64,000 nt of DNA. It comes from Flavobacterium johnsoniae (GTDB lineage Bacteria > Bacteroidota > Bacteroidia > Flavobacteriales > Flavobacteriaceae). Numbering within the stretch: the stretch's first letter is position 1; each line of letters starts with the position of its first letter. Both the position numbers and the translations under genes were made by a program. The stretch spans positions 62,001 to 126,000 of the forward strand of contig NZ_MLFK01000002.1 in NCBI RefSeq assembly GCF_001879205.1, given 5' to 3'. Under the pieces are notes generated by a model that was not told the DNA's origin, did no database searches, and saw nothing but the letters and a program-made list of their open reading frames with translations. Shown piece by piece: positions 17,762 through 27,483 of this stretch.

Positions 17762-19540
17762 TTACATTCTTTCCGGAACCTCAATTCCTAATAAACTAAA
17801 AGCTGCTTTTATAACCTCAGCAACTTTTTGCGAAAGCTGAACTCTGAATATTTTTTTGGTCAAATCGACTTCTCCTAAAATATGAACCGACTGATAAAAT
17901 GAATTATATTCTTTTACCAAATCATACGTATAATTTGCAATTAATGCGGGGCTGTGATTTTGAGCTGCATTCTGAATTACTTCCGGAAACAATTCAATTT
18001 GTTTTACCAGTTCTTTTTCTTTCTCATGAAGTTCTTCAATAGTTGTTTTTGCAGAAAAATCAAAATCAGCTTTGCGGATTATTGATTGGATTCTGGCATA
18101 AGTATATTGAATAAACGGACCTGTGTTTCCAGCAAAATCAACAGATTCCTCCGGATTGAACAAAATACGTTTTTTTGGATCTACTTTTAAAATATAATAT
18201 TTCAAAGCACCAAGTCCAATTGTTTTATACAATTTTGCTTTTTCATCGGCTGAATAGCTGTCCAGTTTCCCTAAATCCTCAGAGATTTGTTTAGCCGTAT
18301 CTGTCATATCCTGCATTAAATCATCGGCATCAACAACGGTTCCTTCACGGCTTTTCATTTTTCCAGATGGTAAATCAACCATTCCGTATGATAAATGATA
18401 TAAACTTGAAGCCCAGTCAAAACCTAATTTTTTCAGAATCAGGAATAAAACTTTAAAGTGATAATCCTGCTCGTTACCAACTGTATAAACCATTCCGCCA
18501 ACATCCGGCATATCTTTTACACGTTGAATCGCAGTTCCGATATCCTGCGTCATATAAACGGCAGTTCCGTCAGAACGTAATACAATTTTACGATCCAGTC
18601 CTTCATCTGTTAAATCAATCCAAACTGAACCATCAGGATCTTTTTCAAAAACACCTCTATCAAGACCTACCTGAACAACATCTTTTCCTAATAAATACGT
18701 ATTGCTTTCGTAGTAATATTTATCAAAATTAACTCCAAGATTCGTATAAGTTGCATCAAAACCGTCATAAACCCATTGGTTCATTTTTTTCCAAAGTGCA
18801 ATTACTGCTTCATCTCCGGCTTCCCATTTCTTAAGCATTTCCTGTGCTTCAATAATAATTGGAGCCTGTTTTTTAGCTTCTTCTTCGGTTTTACCTGTTT
18901 CAATTAGTTGATTGATTTCGCCTTTGTAAGCTTTATCAAACTCAACATAATACTTACCAACAAGTTTGTCTCCTTTTAAGTTGGAACTTTCAGGAGTTTC
19001 TCCGTTTCCAAATTTTTCCCAGGCCAGCATCGATTTGCAAATATGAATACCACGATCATTGATAATTTGCGTTTTGTATACTTTTTTACCCGAAGCTTTC
19101 AGAATTTCAGCCACAGAATATCCTAACAAATTGTTACGTACGTGACCTAAATGCAACGGTTTATTAGTATTTGGCGAAGAATACTCAACCATAATTGCCT
19201 TATCATCTGGATTAGGAGTTACATATCCAAACTTATTATTGTCTTTTATATCATTGAAGAAATTAAGATAATAACTATCTGAAATTACAATATTCAAAAA
19301 ACCCGAAACTACATTAAAGCGTGCGACCTCAGAAACGTTTTCAACCAGATAAGTTCCAATTTTATTTCCTAATTCGGCCGGATTACTTTTAATCACTTTC
19401 AGCAAAGGAAAAATTACCATTGTAATATCGCCTTCAAACTCCTTTCTGGTAGTTTGAAACTCGATTTTATCGACAGAAACGTCAAATAATGCTTGTATTG
19501 CTTTTTGTATAGAAGGTGTAAGAATTTGTGATAATGACAT
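17762..19540 (-). CDS. argS: Arginine-tRNA ligase
   Basis: This class I synthetase charges tRNA-Arg. The 592 residues fit the family. An N-terminal Add-1-type tRNA-contact domain is followed by the catalytic core with the HIGH-equivalent HLGH (in SPNTNKPLHLGHVRNN) and a KMSK-like segment KMKSREG. A DALR-type helical anticodon-binding domain ends the protein (FSLLGIEVPERM). The gene has its own terminator. A TATCTTTG -7 box lies at 19562-19569 on the minus strand, but no -33 box stands at the right distance. It appears to be monocistronic. Confidence 0.97.
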   Translation of the reverse strand: MSLSQILTPSIQKAIQALFDVSVDKIEFQTTRKEFEGDITMVIFPLLKVIKSNPAELGNKIGTYLVENVSEVARFNVVSGFLNIVISDSYYLNFFNDIKDNNKFGYVTPNPDDKAIMVEYSSPNTNKPLHLGHVRNNLLGYSVAEILKASGKKVYKTQIINDRGIHICKSMLAWEKFGNGETPESSNLKGDKLVGKYYVEFDKAYKGEINQLIETGKTEEEAKKQAPIIIEAQEMLKKWEAGDEAVIALWKKMNQWVYDGFDATYTNLGVNFDKYYYESNTYLLGKDVVQVGLDRGVFEKDPDGSVWIDLTDEGLDRKIVLRSDGTAVYMTQDIGTAIQRVKDMPDVGGMVYTVGNEQDYHFKVLFLILKKLGFDWASSLYHLSYGMVDLPSGKMKSREGTVVDADDLMQDMTDTAKQISEDLGKLDSYSADEKAKLYKTIGLGALKYYILKVDPKKRILFNPEESVDFAGNTGPFIQYTYARIQSIIRKADFDFSAKTTIEELHEKEKELVKQIELFPEVIQNAAQNHSPALIANYTYDLVKEYNSFYQSVHILGEVDLTKKIFRVQLSQKVAEVIKAAFSLLGIEVPERM

Positions 19541-19870
19541 GTAAACTTATTTTAAAGTGAGCAAAGATACTGCTTATTCATCAATTACAGAAAATGAAAA
19601 ACATATTAAATTCTATATTTCTCCTAGATATTCTTAAAAAACGCTTTGTTGTGATTGTTAAAATTATCAAAAAATTAAAATGCTAATCTCTTACAAAACA
19701 GGAGATCACAAAAATTAAATATTTTTTTTCGCTTTTTTATGTAACATAACGATAACAAAATAGTCTTAATAAGAGCTTCAGAATCCAAATGAAGTACAAA
19801 ATCAAAAAAGAAAAAAACAAAAAAATCATCATCATCATCAATCAAATCAAAATAATCAAGTAAACAAGCT
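19541..19870. other. Divergent argS / TonB receptor intergenic region
   Basis: It holds the argS -7 box candidate (19562-19569, minus). The receptor gene has a long A-rich leader with five ATC repeats (19825-19839) about 30 bases before its ATG. Nothing else is recognisable. Confidence 0.4.
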
Positions 19871-22297
19871 ATGAAACTAAAATTCTTTCTGTTCGCACTA
19901 CTGGGGGTAATTGCAACAGCACAAGCACAAAACTCGGGAACGGTCTCGGGTAAAATTATAGAAAAATCCAATAATGCACCTATTTCTTACGCTACCGTTT
20001 CTATTAAAGACAACGGAAAGGTAGTTTCCGGAGTTAATACAGATGACAACGGAGAGTTTAGCATTAAAAATTTAGCTTTAAAAAGTTATACTATCGAAAT
20101 TCAATATATCGGATTTAGAAAATACATTGGTTCTGTACTTTTAAGCGAAAACAAAAAAACAGCAACTGTTAATGTTTCTCTTGAGGAAGAGGCAACTCAA
20201 TTAAAAGGGGTAAATATTATTGCGGAACGTTCTACAATCGAACAAAAAATCGACAGAAAAGTAGTGAATGTTGGTAAAGATTTAACAACAGCTGGAGCTT
20301 CCGCATCAGACATCATGAACAATATTCCGTCTGTAAACGTAGATCAGGACGGGAAACTTTCGCTTCGTGGTAACGACAATGTTCGTGTATTAATTGACGG
20401 AAGACCTTCTAACATTGATCCTGCTCAGTTATTGAAACAAATCCCTTCAACTTCTATTAAAAAAATCGAGTTGATTACAAATCCTAGTGCAAAATACAAC
20501 CCGGAAGGAATGTCGGGAATTATCAATATTATTCTACACAAAAATGCGAATACTGGTTTTAACGGAAGTTACAGCGGTGGTATTACTTTTGGACAAACAG
20601 CTAAATACAATCAGTCTTTAGATTTAAACTATAAAACCGGAAAAGTAAATTTCTTCGGAAATGTGGGGCAAAACTTTGGGACGTATTACAACGACGGTTT
20701 TATTAAAAGATATGATGAAGATATTGTTCAAAAAATAGACGTTATGAACGACAACGATTCTTATTTGTATAAAATAGGAATGGACTATTTAATTGATGAT
20801 CACAACACTTTATCGATCTATACGAATCAAAACAAATCAAACGGAAAAGGTTTTGTAGATACTGATATCGATTATAATAACGTAACAGATTCTGATATTG
20901 CTAACATTTTTCAGAAATCTAGATACTGGGGACCAGATCAGGTTGGAACTTATAATTTAGCTTACAAACATATCTTTAAAAAAGAAGGACATACTTTAGA
21001 TTTTGAAGCCAATTACAGCGACAATAAAGAAACTCAAAATGCTGCTTTTGATACTAAAACAACAAAAATTGACAATACCAGCGCTGATGTATTGTATAAT
21101 GACTACCTAAAAGGGACAAGAAAATTAAGTACTGTAAACGTAGATTATGTTAATCCGTTAAACGAAAAAACAACTCTTGAAGCTGGTGCAGAAGCCAGAA
21201 TTACAAGAACCGATAATGATTACACTACAGGAAACCCATTACTGCCTGTAGCAGATCGAATTTCTAACTATACTTATGACACTGATATTTACTCTGCTTA
21301 TGTAACATTTGGACAGAAATACAAAAAATTCAGCTATCAGTTAGGCGCTCGTTTTGAAAGTTATAAAATGCAGGCGAACTTAAATCAAGGTGAAACTGCG
21401 AGGTCGTATGGTGATGACTACATTACTTTATATCCTTCTGCTTATTTAACTTATAACTTAAACGAAAAAAACACTTTGCAATTTAGCTACAGCCGTCGTG
21501 TTGACCGTCCTAGTTTAGAGCAGACAAAACCTATTCGTGAATTTGCTACTCCATTAGTTACTTCTTTAGGAAATCCTGATTTAAGACCACAATTTACCAA
21601 TTCTGTAGAAGTAAATTACACTAAAACGCTTGAAAAAGGAAGTTTTACTGCTGGTGTTTTTGTGAGAAGCATTAACGATCAAATCAGCAGAATTTTATAT
21701 CCAGACCCTGCAGATGCAAGCAAAGAAAAGCAGATAATGTCTTATACAAACTACGATCATAATACTGCTTATGGATTTGAAGCTTCTTTTAATTATAAAA
21801 TTACAAAATGGTGGGACATTCAGCCTTCTATTGATTTTTCGAGCATTAATCAGGAAGGTATCGTATTTCAATACAACCCGAAAGACAAAACAAGTAATCC
21901 TATTGAAAGAAAAATTACAGTTGCTGCATTCAACGGACGTATGAATTCTAACTTTAAAGTAAACAAACGTTTAAGCTTTTTACTTTTCGGATTTTACAGA
22001 GGTGCGGTTGACGGACTTCAAAACGACAGTCACGAAATGTACAAAATGGACATTGGTTCACGCTATACTTTGTTAGACAACAAAATGAACATTAGTGTAC
22101 GTTTTAATGACGTTTTCAACACTATGAAATACGCTTTCGACAGCTTGTATCCTTATCCGCAATCAGGACAATTTACATGGGAAAGCCAAACGGTTTATTT
22201 AGGTTTAACGTATAACTTTGGTGGAGCAAAAATCAAAAATTTACAGCGTAAACAAAGAGACGATAATACTAATAAAGGTGGCGGCGGCATGTTCTAA
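19871..22297 (+). CDS. TonB-dependent receptor with CarboxypepD_reg-like domain
   Basis: The protein has 808 residues. The signal peptide MKLKFFLFALLGVIATAQAQ is followed by a carboxypeptidase-regulatory-like beta-sandwich (about 24-105, with GTVSGKIIEKSNNAPISYAT). Next comes the plug (ASDIMNNIPSVNVDQDG, VLIDGRPSNI, IKKIELITNPSAKY), then a long barrel of the OMP_b-brl_3 type. The C-terminus has a basic NLQRKQRDD stretch and a glycine run ending GGGGMF, after the last strand YLGLTYNFGG. The substrate is unknown. No SusD partner is nearby, so polysaccharide import is unlikely. Members of this barrel class are often linked to metals, siderophores or peptides. Confidence 0.88.
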   Translation: MKLKFFLFALLGVIATAQAQNSGTVSGKIIEKSNNAPISYATVSIKDNGKVVSGVNTDDNGEFSIKNLALKSYTIEIQYIGFRKYIGSVLLSENKKTATVNVSLEEEATQLKGVNIIAERSTIEQKIDRKVVNVGKDLTTAGASASDIMNNIPSVNVDQDGKLSLRGNDNVRVLIDGRPSNIDPAQLLKQIPSTSIKKIELITNPSAKYNPEGMSGIINIILHKNANTGFNGSYSGGITFGQTAKYNQSLDLNYKTGKVNFFGNVGQNFGTYYNDGFIKRYDEDIVQKIDVMNDNDSYLYKIGMDYLIDDHNTLSIYTNQNKSNGKGFVDTDIDYNNVTDSDIANIFQKSRYWGPDQVGTYNLAYKHIFKKEGHTLDFEANYSDNKETQNAAFDTKTTKIDNTSADVLYNDYLKGTRKLSTVNVDYVNPLNEKTTLEAGAEARITRTDNDYTTGNPLLPVADRISNYTYDTDIYSAYVTFGQKYKKFSYQLGARFESYKMQANLNQGETARSYGDDYITLYPSAYLTYNLNEKNTLQFSYSRRVDRPSLEQTKPIREFATPLVTSLGNPDLRPQFTNSVEVNYTKTLEKGSFTAGVFVRSINDQISRILYPDPADASKEKQIMSYTNYDHNTAYGFEASFNYKITKWWDIQPSIDFSSINQEGIVFQYNPKDKTSNPIERKITVAAFNGRMNSNFKVNKRLSFLLFGFYRGAVDGLQNDSHEMYKMDIGSRYTLLDNKMNISVRFNDVFNTMKYAFDSLYPYPQSGQFTWESQTVYLGLTYNFGGAKIKNLQRKQRDDNTNKGGGGMF

Positions 22298-22342
22298 TCA
22301 CCGCTTTTATTAGATCTATTTTAAATAAATTCTTGTAGAAAA

Positions 22343-22372
22343 AAAGCCTGGAGTATGCCAACTCCAGGCTTT
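22343..22372. terminator. Bidirectional terminator between receptor and cutC
   Basis: A 12-bp perfect stem (AAAGCCTGGAGT with its complement) has a 6-base loop and A/T runs on both sides. It serves the two convergent genes. Confidence 0.8.
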
Positions 22373-22381
22373 TCTATTTAT

Positions 22382-23053
22382 TTAAAGAAAATTTTTCAAT
22401 TCTTTTATTTCTTCGGGATTTGCTGTTTCTGAATCGTTTGTAATTGCTGATGAATGATAAAACGTTAAATCCAATCGTTCTTGTAATAATTTAATATTGG
22501 AAGACCTCAAACCACCGCCGGGCATTATTTCTATTCTGTCTCCGGCCAATTTCTGGATTTTCTCCAAAACCAAAATTCCTTCTTCAACATTTACACCTTG
22601 TCCCGAAGTTAAGATTGTTTTGAATCCACAGTCAATCACATCTTCCAGAGATTTCTCTACATCTTTAACAACATCAAAAGCACGGTGAAAAGTACAAGAA
22701 AGCGGATGCGCTAAATGCACTAATTCTCTATTTTGTTTTTTATTGACCTTCCCGTTTTCTTTTAAAATTCCGAAAACAAAACCATCGACTCCCAGTTTTT
22801 TATATTGTTTGATATCTTGTTTCATTTCGGTAAGTTCTTCATCAGAATAAACAAAATTACCGCCTCGGGGTCTTATGATCACATGCATTTTAATATTAAG
22901 ACTTTCGCGCACTTTTACCACCAAAATAGAGTTGGGAGTTGTACCGCCAAGTTTCATGTTTTCACAAAGCTCGATTCTATCAGCGCCATTTTCCTGGGCA
23001 ATTATGGCTGATTCATAATTAAAGCAAGCTATTTCGAGTTGATTTTTTTTCAT
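22382..23053 (-). CDS. cutC: CutC family protein
   Basis: This 223-residue cytosolic TIM-barrel protein has typical CutC landmarks: ANGADRIELCENM-like strand-loop (NGADRIELCE), LGGTTPN, HVIIRPRGG, the DGFVFG strand, HRAFD, TSGQG and the phosphate-type loop IMPGGGLRSSN. CutC was named for copper homeostasis in E. coli, but its direct role is disputed and no metal site is certain. The gene is monocistronic: a terminator lies downstream, and the palindrome/GIY-YIG cassette lies upstream. Confidence 0.92.
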   Translation of the reverse strand: MKKNQLEIACFNYESAIIAQENGADRIELCENMKLGGTTPNSILVVKVRESLNIKMHVIIRPRGGNFVYSDEELTEMKQDIKQYKKLGVDGFVFGILKENGKVNKKQNRELVHLAHPLSCTFHRAFDVVKDVEKSLEDVIDCGFKTILTSGQGVNVEEGILVLEKIQKLAGDRIEIMPGGGLRSSNIKLLQERLDLTFYHSSAITNDSETANPEEIKELKNFL

Positions 23054-23072
23054 TGTAAAATATCTAAAAAAG

Positions 23073-23150
23073 GCTTCGACTTCGCTCAGCCTGACAAATA
23101 TAAATTAAATGACTTTAACTCGATTGGTTAGCCTGAGCAAAGTCGAACGC
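23073..23150. repeat. Imperfect palindrome downstream of the GIY-YIG gene
   Basis: One copy of a 25-base unit (GCTTCGACTTCGCTCAGCCT at 23073-23092, continuing GACAA) faces a degenerate inverted copy (GCCTGAGCAAAGTCGAACGC at 23131-23150). It ends 10 bases after the nuclease stop codon. The unit is the same as in the perfect palindrome at 23540-23628. Confidence 0.8.
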
Positions 23151-23160
23151 TAAGTTACAA

Positions 23161-23484
23161 TTAAAGTTCTTTTTTATTAAAATTTTTATGACTGGATTCG
23201 TTTAAACATTCTGATAATTTTTTCAAATCTTCCCACTTATCATTTATTATTGCTTCTTTCTTTTTTCGACTCCAGCCTTTAACTTGTTTTTCAAATGCAA
23301 TAGCCTGATACACATCATTAAACTCTGTACAAAAAACTAATTGCAATGGTCTTTTATTAAAAGTATAACAGTCTTTATTTAGACCATAATTGTGTTCATT
23401 TAATCTTCTTTCAATATTATTTGTAAATCCTGTATAGTAACCATTATCAGAACATTTTAGTATATAGACATAATATCTTTTCAT
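23161..23484 (-). CDS. Single-domain GIY-YIG (URI-type) endonuclease
   Basis: The protein has 107 residues. The GIY-YIG core occupies residues 3-85: YVYIL with catalytic Tyr7, YYTGFT with Tyr17, Arg27 in IERRLNEH, and Glu65 in AIAFEKQVKGWSRKKK. All catalytic residues are present, so the nuclease looks active. There is no extra DNA-binding domain; the tail of about 20 residues is charged. Such short proteins are frequent in Bacteroidota, and their biological role is not settled. The gene sits alone between two palindromes made of the same 25-base unit (23073-23150 and 23540-23628), which suggests a mobile cassette or a nuclease that targets those repeats. Confidence 0.9.
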   Translation of the reverse strand: MKRYYVYILKCSDNGYYTGFTNNIERRLNEHNYGLNKDCYTFNKRPLQLVFCTEFNDVYQAIAFEKQVKGWSRKKKEAIINDKWEDLKKLSECLNESSHKNFNKKEL

Positions 23485-23539
23485 TTCGTTTTTATTCTAA
23501 AAATGCAAAAGTAAGAAAATTACCTTTACTCATATTTAG

Positions 23540-23628
23540 TTGTCAGGCTGAGCGAAGTCGAAGCCACACTCCTATTAGCACGCCATTAACTCATGTAAAA
23601 ATTGCTTCGACTTCGCTCAGCCTGACAA
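23540..23628. repeat. Perfect 25-bp inverted repeat upstream of the GIY-YIG gene
   Basis: Arms 23540-23564 and 23604-23628 are exact reverse complements (core CAGGCTGAGCGAAGTCGAAG) around a 39-base loop. The unit is the same as at 23073-23150. It begins 56 bases upstream of the nuclease start. Confidence 0.9.
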
Positions 23629-23640
23629 ATGGAAATAAAA

Positions 23641-23666
23641 AAACCTGCTCCAAAAAGAGCAGGTTT
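23641..23666 (-). terminator. Terminator of the KAS III gene
   Basis: AAACCTGCTC (23641-23650) pairs with GAGCAGGTTT (23657-23666). It is followed by TTTT on the minus strand, 27 bases after the stop. Confidence 0.8.
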
Positions 23667-23692
23667 TAAAATATAATGCAAGATGAATTAAT

Positions 23693-24700
23693 TTACCATT
23701 TAATGATAGCACTCGCCCAGGTGAATCCACTTCCGAAAGCGGCTAAAACTACCGTATCTCCAGATTTGATTTTACCTTGTTCCCAGGCTTCGGTTAAAGC
23801 GATTGGAATAGAAGCTGCAGTGGTATTTCCGTATTTCTGAATGTTATTATGAACCTGATCGTCTGTTAATTTGAATTTATTCTGAATGAACTGCGAAATC
23901 CTTAAGTTAGCCTGATGCGGAATCAGCATATCAATATCCGAAACCTGAAGACCGTTTGCTTCTAACCCTTCGTTAATTACTTCTGCAAAACGAACAACAG
24001 CATTTTTAAATACAAACTGTCCATTCATATACGGATAATAACTTTCGTCATTTGGATCATTATCAGCCAAAATATCAGTTACCCATCGTGCTCCCATTCC
24101 CGGCGCCTGCAAAGCTAATTCCTCGGCATGCTGTCCTTCTGAGTGCAAATGTGTAGATAAAATTCCTTTTGTCAAATCTTCTTCACGGCTTAAAACAGCA
24201 GCTCCTGCTCCATCTCCAAAAATTACCGAAACACCACGTCCGCGAGTAGTCATATCTAAACCTGTTGAATGAACCTCAGAACCAATTACCAAAATGTTTT
24301 TATACATTCCCGTTTTAATATATTGATCTGCTACAGAAATTGCATAGACGAAACCAGAACATTGGTTTCTAACATCTAAAGCTCCAACTGTTTTTAATCC
24401 TAAATCACGTTGTACTAAAACTCCAGGTCCTGGAAAATAATAATCCGGGCTTAAGGTAGCAAAAACTACAAAATCGATATCTTCTTTAGCAACACCTGAA
24501 CGTTCGATGGCAATTTTAGCGGCTTTTACCCCCATTGTCGTTGTGGTATCTTCTCCTCGAATAATATGTCTTCTTTCCTGAATACCGGTTCTTTCCTGAA
24601 TCCATTCGTCATTGGTATCCATTATTTTAGACAAATCATCGTTTGTTACAACATTTGAAGGAACATAGTATCCTAAGCCCGCTATTTTTGAATGATACAT
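23693..24700 (-). CDS. fabH: 3-oxoacyl-ACP synthase III (KAS III, FabH-like)
   Basis: KAS III condenses an acyl-CoA starter with malonyl-ACP to begin fatty-acid synthesis. The 335 residues fit. The active-site Cys lies in DVRNQCSGFVYA near residue 114, the catalytic His in DMLIPHQANLRI, and the Asn in KYGNTTAASIP. The family C-terminal block GSGFTWASAIIKW closes the protein. Flavobacteria often carry more than one FabH-like gene, and this copy is not next to plsX or other fab genes. A paralogue with a different starter preference, such as branched or longer acyl-CoA, is therefore possible. The gene is monocistronic, and a TAAATTTG box lies at 24733-24740 on the minus strand. Confidence 0.9.
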   Translation of the reverse strand: MYHSKIAGLGYYVPSNVVTNDDLSKIMDTNDEWIQERTGIQERRHIIRGEDTTTTMGVKAAKIAIERSGVAKEDIDFVVFATLSPDYYFPGPGVLVQRDLGLKTVGALDVRNQCSGFVYAISVADQYIKTGMYKNILVIGSEVHSTGLDMTTRGRGVSVIFGDGAGAAVLSREEDLTKGILSTHLHSEGQHAEELALQAPGMGARWVTDILADNDPNDESYYPYMNGQFVFKNAVVRFAEVINEGLEANGLQVSDIDMLIPHQANLRISQFIQNKFKLTDDQVHNNIQKYGNTTAASIPIALTEAWEQGKIKSGDTVVLAAFGSGFTWASAIIKW

Positions 24701-24963
24701 ATCGTATTGTTATTTGTTAAAAATTTAGAATGCAAATTTAAGTATACTTTAAAACATTAGCGTACAAATTACTATTTTTTTCGTTATTATCAATTTAATA
24801 TACTTTAATTATCAGACTGTTTAAAATCATTTACCCTATAAAAAAACAACTTTTAGAGTATTTTACTGAAAAGAATGAAAATTAACATAGAATATGTAAC
24901 AAGACAAATGTACCTTAGACAAACATTTTGAATACCATTTTTTAAACCCCTAAAATTCAAATT

Positions 24964-27375
24964 ATGAAATTAAAGGTTACCTTGTTCTTACTTTTAGGTT
25001 TTGGGTTTTATTCTTTCGCCCAGGAGAATTTAACCTATCAAAAACCTTCTAAATCTATTTTAGATCTAGCCGATTATCAACGAGCTCCTTCTGTCTCTAT
25101 GGACACTAAAAAGGAAAACATGCTCTTAATGTATCGAAACACTTATAAAACACTTGACGATTTAAATCAGGAAGAAGTTCGTCTGGCCGGTTTGAGAATT
25201 AATCCTATTACTAATATTTCTAGCACTGCAACGTATTTTATCAATCTTAAAATTAGAAAAATAAGCGGTAAAGAAGAAGTTCAGGTCTCTGGTCTTCCAA
25301 CTAATCCAAAGATCACCAATATACTTTGGTCGCCAAACGAGAAGAAAATTTTATTTTCTCATACTGCCAATTCCGGTGTTGAACTTTGGGTTTTAGATGT
25401 TGAATCTGCACAAGCTGTAAAACTTACAGAAGCAAATGTAAACGCCAATCTTGGAAATCCTTTTAACTGGTTCCTTGACAACGAAACCATTTTGGTAAAA
25501 ATGCTTCCTAAAAACAGAAAACCTCTTTTAGATTCTAAAAAAGATTTACCAACCGGACCAATTGTATCTAATACTTCCGGGGAAAAATCTCAAAACAGAA
25601 CCTATCCTGATATGCTGAAAAACAAAAATGATGAAGCTAATTTTGAAAACAGCATTACTTCTGAATTATACAAAGTAAAACTTAACGGTGATGCTGTTTT
25701 GTTTAAAGAAGCCGCCATGTTTGCAGGAGAAAGAATTTCTCCAGACGGGAATTATATTATGCTTACAACCATTCAGAAACCATTTTCTTATGTTGTGCCT
25801 TTAAATAGATTTCCATCTAAGACAATTGTTTATGATATAAGAGGAAAAGAAATAAAAACCGTTAACGAAGTACCACTAAACGAAGTTATGCCAAAAGGTT
25901 TTATGGCTGTTCGAAAAGGAAAAAGAGAAATGACCTGGAGAAATGACAAGCCATCTACATTAGTTTATGTAACAGCATTAGACGAAGGAGATCCGGCAAA
26001 TAAAGTTCAGTTTAGAGACGAGGTTTTTCTTTGGGATGCCCCTTTCGATAAAGATGCATCGTCTTTGGTAAAAACACCACAGCGTTTTAGTGATATTACT
26101 TGGGGGAATGATAATCTTGCTGTTGTTTCTGATGAATGGTATGACACCAGAAATACAAAAACGTATTTAATAAACCCATCAAACCCGACAGAACAGCCAA
26201 AAGTAATTACAGATAGAAATTCGCAGGATGTTTATTCTGATCCGGGAGTTTTTGAAACCAGAAAAAACGAGTACAACAAACATGTTCTTGTTCTTGAAAA
26301 AGACAATTTATACAGAATTGGAGAAGGTTATACTAAAGAAGGACAATTCCCTTTTATAGACGAATTTAATTCTAAAACTTTAAAGTCAAAACGTATATAT
26401 ACTTCGACTTACAAAGACAAAAAAGAAGATATTTTAGAAATTGAAGACTATAAAACCGGTAAAGTTTTAGTTCAGATTCAGTCGAAAAGCGAATATCCGA
26501 ATTACTACTTCAGAAACATCAAAAAACAAAACAGCTTAACAGCTATAACAACTTTTAAAAATCCGTTTGAAAGTATTAAAAACGTAAGCAAAGAAGTAAT
26601 TAAATACAAGCGTAAAGACGGCTTAGAGCTTTCGGGAACGTTATATCTTCCTGCTGGTTATGACAAGGCAAAAAAAGAAAAACTTCCTTTGTTGATATGG
26701 GCTTATCCTGCTGAATATAAAGATAGAAACAGTGCATCACAGTCTACCCAAAACTCAAACGAATTTACATTTCCGTATTACGGATCATTTGTTTATTGGG
26801 TAACAAAAGGATATGTTGTTTTAGACGATGCCGCTTTTCCAATTATTGGCGAAGGTACAACAGAACCAAATGATAATTTTATTTCGCAATTAGTAGACAA
26901 CGCCGCAGCAGCTATTGACGCTGTTGATGCCTTAGGATATATCAACCGCAAAAAAGTGGCTGTAGGAGGACATTCTTATGGTGCTTTTATGACTGCAAAT
27001 TTATTAACACATTCTAATCTTTTTGCCTGCGGTATCGCCAGAAGCGGCGCATATAACAGAACGCTTACCCCATTCGGATTCCAAACAGAACAACGTAATT
27101 ACTGGGAAGCACCGGAAGTTTACAACACTATGTCGCCTTTTATGAATGCAGATAAAATGAAAACTCCTTTATTATTAGTTCATGGCGAAGCCGATAATAA
27201 TCCGGGAACTTTTACTTTGCAGACAGAACGTTATTTTCAGGCTTTAAAAGGTTTGGGAGCTCCAGCAAGAATGGTAATTCTGCCAAAGGAATCGCATAGT
27301 TATGTTGCCAAAGAAAACATTTTTCACTTGCTTTGGGAACAAGATCAGTTTTTAGAAAAGTATTTAAAAAACTAA
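24964..27375 (+). CDS. Secreted prolyl-oligopeptidase-family (S9) peptidase
   Basis: The protein has 803 residues. The signal peptide is MKLKVTLFLLLGFGFYSFAQ. A beta-propeller-like N-terminal half (residues about 60-540) includes TNILWSPNEKKILF and AMFAGERISPDGNYIM. The C-terminal alpha/beta-hydrolase has the nucleophile in GGHSYGAF (Ser671), Asp744 in HGEADNNPG and His778 in ESHSYVAKE. The triad is complete. It most resembles periplasmic S9 glutamyl-endopeptidase or dipeptidyl-peptidase types of Bacteroidota. The exact specificity is not clear. The gene stands alone, with a terminator at 27403. Confidence 0.92.
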   Translation: MKLKVTLFLLLGFGFYSFAQENLTYQKPSKSILDLADYQRAPSVSMDTKKENMLLMYRNTYKTLDDLNQEEVRLAGLRINPITNISSTATYFINLKIRKISGKEEVQVSGLPTNPKITNILWSPNEKKILFSHTANSGVELWVLDVESAQAVKLTEANVNANLGNPFNWFLDNETILVKMLPKNRKPLLDSKKDLPTGPIVSNTSGEKSQNRTYPDMLKNKNDEANFENSITSELYKVKLNGDAVLFKEAAMFAGERISPDGNYIMLTTIQKPFSYVVPLNRFPSKTIVYDIRGKEIKTVNEVPLNEVMPKGFMAVRKGKREMTWRNDKPSTLVYVTALDEGDPANKVQFRDEVFLWDAPFDKDASSLVKTPQRFSDITWGNDNLAVVSDEWYDTRNTKTYLINPSNPTEQPKVITDRNSQDVYSDPGVFETRKNEYNKHVLVLEKDNLYRIGEGYTKEGQFPFIDEFNSKTLKSKRIYTSTYKDKKEDILEIEDYKTGKVLVQIQSKSEYPNYYFRNIKKQNSLTAITTFKNPFESIKNVSKEVIKYKRKDGLELSGTLYLPAGYDKAKKEKLPLLIWAYPAEYKDRNSASQSTQNSNEFTFPYYGSFVYWVTKGYVVLDDAAFPIIGEGTTEPNDNFISQLVDNAAAAIDAVDALGYINRKKVAVGGHSYGAFMTANLLTHSNLFACGIARSGAYNRTLTPFGFQTEQRNYWEAPEVYNTMSPFMNADKMKTPLLLVHGEADNNPGTFTLQTERYFQALKGLGAPARMVILPKESHSYVAKENIFHLLWEQDQFLEKYLKN

Positions 27376-27402
27376 CTTTTAAGAACCGCTTTATATAAAA
27401 AA

Positions 27403-27428
27403 CCCGACAGATTTTATCTTCTGTCGGG
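27403..27428. terminator. Bidirectional terminator
   Basis: CCCGACAG (27403-27410) pairs with CTGTCGGG (27421-27428). T-rich tracts follow on both strands. It lies between the convergent S9 peptidase and ABC ATPase genes. Confidence 0.8.
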
Positions 27429-27483
27429 CTTGTTTTTTATACATCAGAAATTTATCTGATTATCTAATTGGCGCATTTTCTAA

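Noticed and set aside
19825..19839. (ATC)5 tract as a phase-variation repeat
   Set aside because: It has only five units and lies about 30 bases outside the coding region in a generally A-rich leader; too short for a clear claim.
19675..19971. 98-codon minus-strand ORF with Asp/Phe runs
   Set aside because: The runs come from the A-rich leader and ATC repeats of the TonB receptor gene. It overlaps that gene's start.
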